A stretch of 64,000 bases of DNA from the NCBI GenBank assembly GCA_964007475.1, contig OZ023273.1, positions 14,025,922 to 14,089,921 on the forward strand, in the 5' to 3' direction. Positions 1 to 11,950 of the stretch are shown one piece after another; within the stretch, counting starts at the first letter, position 1, and every line of letters starts with the position of its first letter. This DNA comes from Hybos culiciformis. Taxonomy: Eukaryota; Arthropoda; Insecta; Diptera; Hybotidae. A program made the translations under genes and the position numbers. The notes beneath the pieces are model-generated. The model ran no database searches and had not been told where the DNA came from. It saw nothing but the letters and a program-made list of their open reading frames with translations.

Positions 1-3000
1 ATTTTGGAAAACAAAACAAAAAAAAAAAACAAAACTTGGTGGCGGGTGTTTGTTTACTTTATTTTTTCATATTATAAAAAAAAAAAAAACAAAAATGGAA
101 ATAAGTTATGGATTTTGTATTTTTGATAAAAAAAAATATCTTTTTTTTTTGTATGATATTTAAAGCACCTAAATATCTAAATTTATATAAGCACAAACTG
201 ATTTTGGAATTAAATATAATTCCCATTTTAAAGAATTAATTTTATAGGAAAAACAAAAAAAGTATTTCAAACAAATAATGTTTTTCTGTTAGTTACAAAA
301 TTTAACATTTTTTAGAATAAATGTATAAAAATACCTATAACGATAAATAAAAGTAAAATTATGTATTATCTGATTTTGACATTTTCATTATAAAATCTCT
401 TGTCTACAATTTTGAAACGAATTTGAGTACTTTGTTCTTTTATTATTTTGAATAATGTGGAAACTGTTCATCTCTAAGTCAGAACCAAAGAAAGGACAAT
501 ATATTGGACGAAGAATTCCATTAAAAAATACTTCGGTTTCTACAAAAAGGTCGAACTTAGATTCAAGGCACGTCAATACTCAGCGTACTAACTAATAATT
601 ATAAACAAATATTAACGATATATAGATATGAAGATTCGTCCAACTCTTGAATATATCTTTAAATTTTCTTAATTTTGGAATTAAAAATTCAGATTGAGTA
701 ATGAACAATTTAAATACAAAAGTGTATAAACGATCTGAGAAAATTTTTTTTTTTAATTATACTTTAGATTTTAGAACCTTTGGTGTAGATTCTATATAAC
801 CTTCCTGTATAACCATATAAAGAAAATGCATGTAATGCTGCAGTTTTTAAATTTAATAGTTTTTTTTTCTTTTATTAATCGAAATAATTATATTCAACTT
901 AAAAAATATAAAAAAAAAAAAAATATTTTCCAATCTTTTTACAGAATTAAATTTTAAAACATTAAATGACAACATAAGACTAAGAAAAAAAAAATTTGTT
1001 TTTGTCTCTTCTCTAAAAATGTATAGAAAATTTTGTTTTTCATCCAACAATGTAATTTTTTGTTGCTGTTGGTTGGGTTTTCCAGAATTTTCATTCAGAA
1101 TAAAAAAAAAGAAAAAAAAAACAAAGCATGAAAAAAAAATATTGTTCGCTTTCCTATATTAAATTTATTTTTAAGGAACAAATAAAAATCATTTCGTTTT
1201 TTTTTCCATTATTTTTTTATTTTTTGAATACACAATTTTGCTATCCCGTTGAGTATACTATTTAATTTATATACTTTTTTGTTAGTAAACATAAACTTTG
1301 AAAAACTTTCATAAAAAACAAAAAAAAAAAAAAATTAAAAATTGTATAAATATATAAAAACAACTTTTTGTTGCCAAAAATTTTGGTACATTTTAAAATG
1401 AGAAAAGGAAAAACAAAGAATGGAATTCCCATATAACAAAATTTGTTAAATTTTTTTATTTTTTTTTACTTAATTTTTAAAATAACATTGAATTAAAATT
1501 TTAATTTATCATAGAATCATATAATAAGAATTTTTTAATGTATGTGTGTTATATATGAGAGATATTATTCTATTTATTGATCATAAAAATGTTATTCCAT
1601 TATATGATTACAAATTTCCATCTGGATAGATTCTATATAAATGAAAGTTATTTGTTGTTTATTCAGTTCATTCATATTGGGTTTAGAGAAAAGAAAAATT
1701 GCTAGCGATATATCTAGATTTTTCTAAAATTTCAAAGTAATGTCGTTGACTTACACTTCAATTAGAAGCTTGTACATATACATTTGCTTTAAGCTGTAGA
1801 TTTTTTATACACAGGATTCATTTTGTAATCAGGGTAATACGTTTTATTACAGTCTCTATATAGCATAAAAATTTTACCCAGAAAACTGCATTGCACAATA
1901 GCAAAATTTTACTTTGCCAAAATAACTGAAAAAAAAAAACTTCTTAAGAGGTGAATAGAATACAACGTAACACTTAAGAAAATTTTTTAAATAGTATATT
2001 TAGGTAGCTATAAAATTTTTTTTTTTTTTTTAGCTTTTATATTTTTAAATAACAGGGGTAAAAGTTATACCTTCTTGAAATTTTGTAGTTATATCTTATG
2101 CCAAAAAGTAAAAAAAAACAAAAAAAAAAGGATATCGCTGTTGGCGATAAAATTAGCATTAAAACCATAAAAGTAAACAAAAAAAAAAAAGAAAGTATCT
2201 TTTTCTTAACACTTTATTTACTTTTCGCATAACTAAGACAAAAATAAATATATATTAAAAGTATAAGCAGAACCGAAAGATTGAAATTTTGTCAACATAT
2301 TATAGAAGCATTTTCACAAAGATGAAATAAAAATATAATCTAAAGTAGTTTATAATAATTTTATGAAACCATCTTAAGTGTTTTTTAATGATAATGAGTT
2401 TTTGTTTTCCGCGGTAAAATTTTTAGTACGGTTTTCATTAAAAACCCTAAAGGCCAAAAAAAAAAAAAAAAACACTCATGTTAATTTTTAGTTAAAGAAA
2501 ACGACACATTTTGACGGAAATAATTTTATCAGTGAAATGTTGGAAAAATGCTTTTAATAATAAATTTTACATTTTTAATAATATTTATGTAGGTTGTTTT
2601 GTTATAATACCATTTATGTATATGTACATAATGTATGTACATAAAAAATCTACATTTGAATTTCTCAGAACACACTCAGAAATTTTATTTTAGAAAGTCA
2701 AGCTAAGTAGTATGTCATTTTGCTTTGAACTAATTCATCTCACAAAATTTCTCTTAAAGACTAGTCTGAAATTTTATGGATCGAACGTTATGTTAATTTT
2801 CTGGGTATTTTTTTAAGATTCCTAACATTGTTGAAATTCATAATGAAAAACGAAATTATATTTATTTTGTATAAGTATATAAAAAATACATAATTATTCT
2901 AGTGCAGGTCATACATAGGAGTTGGTTCAAAGGAATCTAACTTCGATATTTCAGAATAAAAATCTTATTTAATTTTTTCCTCGAATATTCAAGTTAAATA

Positions 3001-6000
3001 TATAATGTCAAATTAGTACTCCAAATAATAAATAAATGTTCTAAGAAAAATTAAAAAAAAGTTTAATAAAAATATATATTTATATACCAAGACAACTAGA
3101 TATTTTTGTCATATAAATCTGATATAATTTTTTGTAATTAAAAAGAAATAAAATTATTTTAACATGGAATAAACTAAAGTTAGTTTAGAAAAGTTACGAC
3201 GATAATTTTTATTTCATTAGAATGTCTAACTAATTGGAAAGTTGCATATATTTATTCCAGTTAATCAAATTAAGTAAATTCCAAAATTTAGACCAACAAG
3301 ACCATTTTCCATGTCATATAAAACTATATTATTGTAATAAATATGTTTATTAAATTAATTTGAAATTTTATAACTTTAAATGTAATAATTATTGATAGAC
3401 AGCGTTTCTTTTCAGTCAAAGAAGAATTTAGAATTAATATGGTCGTATATTTTTGAATGAATAATATGTTTTGTTGTAGAATTTATAAACCATGAGATCA
3501 ACATTCATAATATCAAATCAAACCAATAAAAATACTTTACAACAAATAAACTGTAAGCACGAACAAAAAGATTGATTATTGTAATAGTTCTTGGTTCATT
3601 TTGTAAAAGTATAATGAGCATGTTGTGATTGAAAACTTCTACGAATATATTTTATGAACCTTTTTTGTGACACAATGTTTTAAGTAAAAAAAAAAATTGA
3701 CTTAATTTATGAATCGAAAAACCCTAAGTTTCATTATTACTTTTTTTTTTTTTTTTTAAAGATAATCTTACAATATAAGTTTTTTATTAAATATTTCCTT
3801 ATATATTTTATCTGGTAGCATACAAAAAAAAAGGAACAAAGAATTTTTTTTTTGTTTGCCAAAAGGTAGAAAAAAAAAGCCATTGAAAATTATTTATCAT
3901 GTCCTGTTCATAAACACACTGAATGTTTAAAAGGATGTTCTGGAAAAAAAATTATATTTTTTATTATGTTTTGGTACAAGGACAGCAAATACTCATTAAA
4001 TAAATGAATATTCATAGTTTACCATTTTAGTAATTTAGAGAATATATAAGGAAAATAAGCTCATTGCTGAGAAAAAAAAAATAAACCAATTTATTACATT
4101 GAATGAGAATGAAATTTATATCTTGTTTCAGAAATTCATGAGGAATAAAATTTCCAGTGTTGCCAATGTTTACTTCTGTTCTGCAAGTAATTGATTAAGG
4201 TAATTTGATAATTACTACTATAACAACTTGAGAGTTTTTTTTTTAAATCGAAAGAAAACGATTTAAACTGTTGTTTTAGATACTTAAAAAAATATATATA
4301 TGTATTTATGAAAATTTAATATAGTATAAGTACAGTGATTGATATACCTATATTAAATCCAATAGTGAATTTCTACCTAAAATCATCAGATTAAATACTA
4401 GTCAATAATAATGTTAAAGTACGACTGACAACATAATGTTGTTCTACAGTAATTTCGTAGGTACGTGAAGTTTTTTGTAATCGCACTTCGTAATCGTAAC
4501 TACACACAAGTATGTACATACATATTAATATTAATTTATTTACACTTCCTATTGCGATAATGGTAACCCTGGAAAATTATAACTATGGGAATGTGGGATT
4601 AATATCAATGTCATTTTTACCTTGTTTTACATTATATTATGATATAGTTTTTTATTTTTTTTTATTTTTATCATAAAAGATTTTTTCTTTACAGGTGTGA
4701 TAATAACAGAAAAAAAAAGAGAGAAAAAAAGAAAAATTAAACTTAAAGCTACTACTACCTACATAGATGAAAATGAGAAAACGTGCCATGGATTTTCAAT
4801 TAAATTTTAGATGGGGTGGTTATTATTTTGTAATTACTAATTATTATTATACAGTAAGCACTTGTTAAACCTTTTAATGGAATTGGTCCATTTAGTTAAT
4901 TGGAAGCAAAGAAAAAAAAAAAACATAACGTCTCTGGTTTTAATTCAGGTAAAAGTATAATTATATAAATAAATTTGCATTTTCTGGTTGAATGTTGAAT
5001 GAAATAAAAATGGGAAAATTGATTCAAAGATAATAAATTTAACTTAGTGGCATTTTGCATTAATTTTTGTAGTTTTTTTTATTTTCAGAAGATCGTATAT
5101 AACGTGGAAGCACAGGTGAAATTAAAATAAAGGAAGCTCTAATTCTTTTTCTCATAAATTTGGAATAAGTTGGTAGGCAAGGCATTATGTAATTTTTATG
5201 TTATTTGGAGGTGATTTATTGCTTTTGTGTACAAAAATTATTTTCCTGAGGATGAGTTAAATTTTCACAAAAATAAATAAAATAAATATTTAAAGTCGAC
5301 TTGGTAATAATCGAGAAAGTCCTTTTTGGAACTGTTCAAAAGAATGGGAATCTTGGATAAATTTTTTTAATTAATGGCATAAGGATGCAAACAGCAAAGT
5401 TCGAAACGTATTTCTGCAAGCTATAATTATTTGAAATTTTTATAGCTACATACATATATCATAAAATAAAAAAAAAACATTTTTTTCAATAAATTAATTT
5501 TATGAAAGTTTAATGAAAACTATAAAAAAGGAGGTACGTACATATAAAAAAAAGGACATTGAAATGCTGTAAAAAAAAAAAAGTAACAAAAATAAATGTG
5601 TTTTGGAAATTTTGTCCGACTACGTAAAAAAATTTTCTTAAATCATAAATTTAGGGTTCATTTATTATAATGCTCGATTAGGAAATATATCATTTTTTAC
5701 AAATGAAAAAAAAAAGAAAAAATAACTCAACTATGAAATTCTATTAGAATAAAAAAATATATTCAAAAATATGCTCTGCAGCAAAATTTAAGAAATATTT
5801 TTTTTTTTTTTTTTGCTTATTAAAATTATTTTGAAAATTTGTTTCTTTTTTTTTTTTTGCCAAAAAGTGCTTGCCTTTATATAATGTAGAAAAGAATTAA
5901 ATTAAGTTTTTTTATCGTCTGTAAGAATTCATTATATATATATATGTTAGATGGTATACCACTATATATTTTAAGAATGACGTCGAGAGTACGTTCCATA

Positions 6001-7386
6001 AATATTAGGAATTTTTTTTTTTTTCGTAAAAATGTGACAATTTTTAGTAAATTTTTTTTTTTTTTTTTTTCAAATATTATTATTATTTTTGTTCGCGCAT
6101 GCATACATAAATTTTATAAAAAAAATTATTAAAAATTGAAAAAAAAAAAAATTAAAAAATTGTAATTGAATTCATTATATTTAAACTCTGATTTATGTAT
6201 GCAAAATACTACATTCAGTATATTTTTACAAAGATGCATGCATTGTTGTTTCAACTGGAGCAGAAATATGGACAATTAAACCTACAACTAAATCAGGAAA
6301 ATTAGATCATTATTTGATTAGATTCTTCTTTGCCTATTGAGCTTATTTTTAGCTCAAAAAACCTTAAAATTTAAAGTATTTTCCGCTAAAATTGATCTGC
6401 ATATTGGCCCTATTTTCATCTAACATTCATCTCTAGGCCAAGTATTCGAGGTTAAGACTGAAAATAGATTTTATTGAAAATCTCGATCAAGGAAAATATA
6501 TTAAGGGCCCGATCGTGCGCCAAGTATCGAACTGGGCAATGAAAGAATATTTCGAAGTAAATTGATAGCTGGATGAAGGGCGACTGTTAAAAATACATCT
6601 GAAAGGATTTTTAATCGAAAAAAGACCACATACTTTATTTGTATATTTTATATTTAGTTTTAATTGAATTATAATCATTTGTTATCTCTTAAAGTTAAAG
6701 TGATTAAGAAGCATCCTTTTAGAAACAATATTCAAAAATGTTTATCTGCTCTATAATCTGAAGAAGGAATAATTCCCAGAAATAAATAATTTATTCAGAA
6801 AAATTTCAAAAAATAATTTTGTAACAATTTTGTTCCTAATGAAACCCATTTCACGAATAAATTTCAATATTAAATTTTATTTTTATAACCTCTAAATAAA
6901 AAATACTTTGAAGTGCCGATTTTTAAAACTAAAAATAATTTCTCCTCTCAAATACATTTTTATTATGTTAGTTACCTATTTAAAATTAAACTCTTATCAG
7001 AAGAGGACAATTAACGTTACAAAAAGAAGCGTCTCACTAATATTGAGAACTGAAGTACAATACATAGAACTTAACGAAATTATTATAACACGATAATGAT
7101 ATTTAACAAAGACCAGTTCCCATTTTATAGCAATTTTTCATTTATTTGAAATTTTTTTAACTTGACACATACTAACCCCAAAAATTGTTTATCGACCCTA
7201 CTTAATGAGTCAAGCATTATTTGTTACTGTTCTCTATAACAATTTTTTTGAAATTCAGTTACAGATACTCAGCGTTTTTGCAGATAATCCAGCTTAACTC
7301 GAAACGTGTACGAATTTGTTGGTTTCATTCTATACTACATATCAAAAAATTATGATGTAATTTCTAAAATAACTACAGTTAATATT

Positions 7387-7426
7387 ATAATTTATATAAT
7401 ATGTATATAATTTATATAATATGTAT
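7387..7426. repeat. Exact 20-bp tandem duplication
   Basis: Two adjacent identical 20-bp copies of an AT-rich unit containing ATATGTAT, starting at 7387 and 7407. It lies in non-coding DNA and probably arose by slippage. Confidence 0.8.
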
Positions 7427-9293
7427 ATAGTCGGAATCATTATGATTATCAATACTGAAAAATGAGAACTTTATATTTGGTCAAAGTTTTTTTTCTTTGC
7501 AATATTTTTGATATAAAATGTTTTCCTCAAAAAATGTTTCCTTGGTGGATTTAACGACCTCTTGCTTTCATATACAACTAATATAGTGTGTGGCATCTTG
7601 CCAATAAAATGTTGTATTATTTTCATTCTTTATATTTTTTGATAATATACTCTAAAACTTTTTGTCTTAGCTTATTTTATGAAATTATATGAAGAAAATG
7701 ATTAGAAAGCTCGTAGAGGCAAAAATCAAAAAAAAAAAAAATCTAATGTCTAATAAAAGTCATCTCCTTTTTTCTTACCGACAAAATATAAATTACAAAT
7801 TTTATTTTCGTTTTTTTTTTTTTTGCACTTCACAAAAGCCAATAAAAATATGAAATTTATAGTATAATATTCTTTTTGCAATTTTCATTTTTTTTTTTTT
7901 TTGCTTTTTTCTTTAATAAAATAATAAATATTTTAAGCGCGACCTTATGTCCGATAAAGAGTATATATTTTTTTCATAAGAAACACTCTTATACCGAAGA
8001 CTATAGGGGAAGAAGTATGTGATGAGAAAAAATATTTATCAATTTTTAATATTTTAATTTTAAGATTTTAATTACATATTCTGTTTTCGACGACGACGTT
8101 AACCTTCCATATTCAATTAAAATTTTGATAATTATGCCATCGTCATCAAAGTTAGAAATACTACTTACTGCATGAAAAACTTTCTAACAACCCTAAAATT
8201 AAATACTAAGAAATAAGGTACAAACTTTCTATTTATGCTCTTTAAGAAATTTTGGAAATAAGTAATTAATTATAATTTTTAAAAATATTTCTGGCTAAAG
8301 TTATGCTTCATGTCTTTGAATATTCTGTTCATATACTTTGAGACAAAAAAACTAAATTCTTAAAATGTTTTTTAACTTAGAGGCGAACAATTTCATTGCA
8401 ATTACAACTATATTCAATTTAAAGAGAATTCTTTTTTAAGATAGAAGTCAGGAAAAACATATTTAATTATATAGATAAGATACAAATATCTCTTTCTCTG
8501 CATGTCCATTACTTTACTACTATCTTCACGAACAATATAGCACATGACACATTGCTCGACTAAGTTTAACTATACTCACTAAAAATTTTACTTATTCTGT
8601 TGTTTAAAAAAAAAAAATGTAGGTATTATAAAGTATAAAAATAAGAAAATTGTCAAAAAGCAATGAAAATAGTGTCAAAATTCAATTTTACGGAACAGCA
8701 AATTGGAAAATAGCATATAAAGAATTTTTTCTTTAATGTATTTTATTTTCAAAACAAAAAAAAAAAATAAACCTAAATAAATATGTATACATTTTTTCAT
8801 AAAAATTCATATATGTTATATATGTTTTGCTGTATCTTATGTACAGGTACGTTGTGTTGTTGTTTGTACATTATTATGTTTATCAAAAATAAAAGTAAAA
8901 TAGAAAAAAAAAAAAGAAGAAAGAAGAAACGTAAAGAAGCCTTTTTTCTTTGAGCTATTCGGTATCCATAAATATAAAATTTTTTTAAAAGAATTTTCTT
9001 TTCTTACCTTCATATAATAATATCTTAAAAAATAAAATTTCTTAAAAAATATTTTGCCATAAAAATAAAAAAAAAAAAAAATTATTTTTTTTTTCATCTA
9101 CTTTTTTACGGTTGAAAAAATTAAAAAAGGTGAATTTTATTGAATTATAAATATTTTTTTTATATTAAATAAATCAATTTAAAATCCTAAACGCTTCTAA
9201 TTCAATCTTTTTTGTAGAAGAAAAGGAAAACATTATTACTTTTATTTTTTTTAGTGAAAAGAAAAAATTCTTGACAAAATTTTGAAATTTGTA

Positions 9294-9671
9294 TTAAAGC
9301 AAAAAAATATGTAATCTATAGAAGTCGGAGCAATTTTTTGTCAACAGAAAATTGCCTCGCCAATCACTGTAAGTGTGATTTTTCTGTTAGTTTTTTTTCG
9401 TTTTGAAAAAAAAAAGAAGATGTATATTAATTTCCTACACTATCTTCTAATGTCAACAAATTTTGTTCCTTAGTTAAAGCAAAAGATATGTAATCTATAG
9501 AAGTCGGAGCTAATTTTTGTCAACAGAAAATTGCTTTTGTAAGTGTGATTTTTGTGTTGGTTTTTCTGCCGTTAGAGTTCGTTTAGAAAAAAAAAGTATG
9601 CATATAAATTTGCTACAAGCTACACTATCTGGCGAGGCAATCTTCTAATGATAACAAATTTTGTTCCTTGG
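9294..9671. repeat. Tandem segmental duplication, period about 180 bp
   Basis: Unit 1 (9294-9473) and unit 2 (9474-9671) both begin TTAAAGCAAAA, share ATGTAATCTATAGAAGTCGG and a following TTGTCAACAGAAAATTGC block, and both end near ACAAATTTTGTTCCTT. They have diverged by substitutions and small insertions. Unit 2 is about 18 bases longer. Most of the difference is an insertion containing GGCGAGGCAAT at 9631-9641. Unit 1 has the reverse complement of the same word at 9351-9361, where unit 2 has only a few T residues. A third copy of the core lies just outside at 9746-9755. Confidence 0.85.
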
Positions 9672-11565
9672 TACCTGTATATAAATTACATATTTTTTGA
9701 TTGAAAAAAATATCGTGTAAAAAAAAAATCTCCCAGAATGTGATGGGCGAGGCAAACTTTAGTGTAAAAAGATTTGCACTGAATAAAGTTCTATAAATTA
9801 TGTTGTTTTTTATTAAAGTAAGTTTGTAAGTACCCATATACAATGAATATAATGAATACATCTGTGACAAGTGTGTACATATAATGTATATATTCACTGA
9901 GTAAATAGAAAACCTTGTAAACTCATTATACATACTATGAAACTATATATAATGATATTTTTGTGAAAAATAATGAATTATTTAAAATAAAAAAGAAATG
10001 AATATTCTTGAATGTTTTTATATTATTTATATTTAGTAAACAACGAAAATTATAAAATTCTATGAACTTTTAATACATTTATAGTACATGAAAATGTTTT
10101 CTCTAAAAAATTTCATATAACTTCTGTTACAATATGTTGGCAGTATATTATGAATAAATAAAAACTCATCCCTGACATTGCATTTATTAATATGTATATA
10201 GTCTTATTTTTAAACATTATTATAAACTACTATTTATGAAAGAAAGATTTTAATATGAATGCCAAAAAAAAGAATTTAATTAAATTTTTATAGTGAAAGC
10301 GAACAGAATGAATAGTGAAACAAAATTCTTGCCCCTGTATTGAATAAGAATTTTTTTTTATGTCCTTAAAATATTTATATATTTTTTTTATATATTATTT
10401 TTTAAATAAGCGAAACATTATTTTTTTTATACTATGCTACTGAAACTATCCTTCCTGTTTATCTCTAAATTGAAAAATAATTTTTTTAGTTGACTTAATT
10501 ATTGACTAAATTTCATGAGAGTACAACTAAAGGGCACTTCAATTAATTTTTATGAAATTTTGGTAAAATCTAATTACCCTAAACAATTTTCTACAAAAAA
10601 AACAATAATAACGTCAGTTTTATATTTGTACATTGTAGATATACAAATAATAAAAAAAAAGACAAAAATGAATTTAAATTTTAATAAAAAAAAAATGTTT
10701 ATTTAAGTTTTTTTTCATTTGATAAAAAAAAATTGAAATAAGTTAAAATAGCGTAGTAGAAAAGGAGTAAGATTTTTATGAATGAAATAAATATTCAATT
10801 AATTAAACTTTAAGTGGAGTTAAGTTTAAAAATAAAATAACCATCAAGTGTTATTGAATGAGGGTAAATGAGTATAAGAGTTAACAAATTTTTCACCAGC
10901 GAATTCCATAAAACTACTCTAAACTACAAAAAGTTGAATTTTCGAAACGTTATAAAATACGTTAAAAAAATTGTTTATTCAATTTATATTCTTTTATATA
11001 ATTTCGTCAACAATTAGCTTACATTTTTCCTGTTCTTAGTTACGAAGCTTATACAAAACAAATACTGCAAATACTTTTAATTTCCATCAATGCTTGAAAG
11101 CTATTATGAATTTCTTGTGCACATAAAAATTTCTAATATTAATATCAATTTCGGTATATTGCATCAAATTCAATAAATTATACTATTTATGATTATGATT
11201 ATTGGTTTGGCCACTTTGCAAAGTGATATTTTAAATTCCTACCTACTGTGTGCAAGTTAAGTAAAATTTCATGAATCAAATTTATAAATTTTAAGGAAAA
11301 AAAAAGTATTTCCTCAGTCTGCCTCTGTAATAAATAATAATAATATATTTGATTTTTCTTCTTGAAAATATATTTTCGGAAAGAGTGTTAAGTATTTAAT
11401 TTGACATTTTGGAAATCTCTTGAAAGCTAATAGAAAAAAACGGCTATCTGGAGAAATTATATTGTCCGTCCTATATTTAAAATAGTTCTATTATATTATA
11501 TGCAGCTAATTTGTAAGTTTAATAAAATTATTTTTATATTATTTAATAAAATTATTTTAACTTAC

Positions 11566-11698
11566 CTATAAAGTGGTTTTCCGGCACTTTCTCTGAACCA
11601 AAGGACCATATAAACTCTGTCTTCTTTGGCTTCTGGATCAATATCGCATGGGAGTGTTGCAATTCTACCCAAAACTGCTTCAACTGATACAGTTGAAA
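11566..11698 (-). CDS. Internal exon of a Sidestep-family immunoglobulin cell-surface protein (partial gene)
   Basis: Seen: on the minus strand the exon is preceded by a T-rich tract ending TTTATTTCAG and followed by GTAAGTTAAA. Its 133 bases are two bases completing a codon, 43 open codons, and two bases of the next codon. The peptide begins [20 protein letters not shown] and ends [16 protein letters not shown]. This is the first half of a V-type Ig fold: the B-strand Cys in LPC, then the C-strand Trp in LWFR. Known: the VEAVLG...LPCDI...VYMVLWFR...GKPLY pattern is typical of Ig1 of Sidestep and its paralogues, insect transmembrane proteins that bind Beat receptors and guide motor axons and synaptic partners. 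Inferred: the second Ig cysteine and the later Ig, fibronectin and transmembrane parts are on exons outside the window. The signal-peptide exon should lie at higher coordinates but was not found. Which paralogue it is cannot be decided from 43 residues. Base composition is far less AT-biased than the surroundings, as expected for conserved coding sequence. Confidence 0.88.
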
Positions 11699-11811
11699 CT
11701 GAAATAAAAAACATTTAAATAAAAGCATTAATTTTTAATTGATATGTATATGTATATATTTGTAAACAAATAATATATAAATTTTAAACTGATTTTATAT
11801 GGAAATCCTAG

Positions 11812-11950
11812 TAGCAACATTATTTCACCGACTAAAACACTGTTGTCAAGTTGGTGTCCTGACCCACCGAGCCGAGTGACATACCGCCGGACAAAATTTG
11901 TTTGAAATTTTAGTGAGGGCTGGAGTAACTTCAACCAAAGAATCGAAGGA
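11812..11950. other. Unexplained GC-richer island next to the Ig exon
   Basis: About 140 bases stand out from the surroundings, with CCGAGCCGAG and ACCGCCGGAC in an otherwise roughly 20% GC intron. The island begins about 115 bases upstream of the Ig exon in gene orientation. Minus-strand frames are open through it. One reads LVEVTPALTKISNKFCPA before a GTATGT that could be a donor, but that reading would end in phase 0, whereas the Ig exon needs a preceding exon with one leftover base. I do not recognise a protein family. It could be a transposon remnant, an unrelated or alternative exon, or a conserved intronic element. Confidence 0.35.

Larger units (their letters stand above)
1..11565 (-). 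other. AT-rich non-coding DNA, probable intron downstream of the Ig exon
   Basis: Read on the minus strand, this lies after the GT donor of the exon at 11566-11698, so it is inferred to be intron of the same gene. No further exon was recognised. In particular, nothing encodes the second half of the Ig domain, which in Sidestep proteins should follow with an FDVRGR-like motif. The stretch consists of poly-A/poly-T runs, AT dinucleotide patches, one 20-bp repeat pair, and the duplication at 9294-9671. A slightly GC-richer patch lies near 6400-6600. The short open frames here are low-complexity (Lys, Asn, Ile, Phe) and look like chance frames. Confidence 0.5.

Noticed and set aside
6400..6600. 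Slightly GC-richer patch with a GTTCGATAC B-box-like word on the minus strand
   Set aside because: No A box at the right distance, no repeat ends and no coherent frame.
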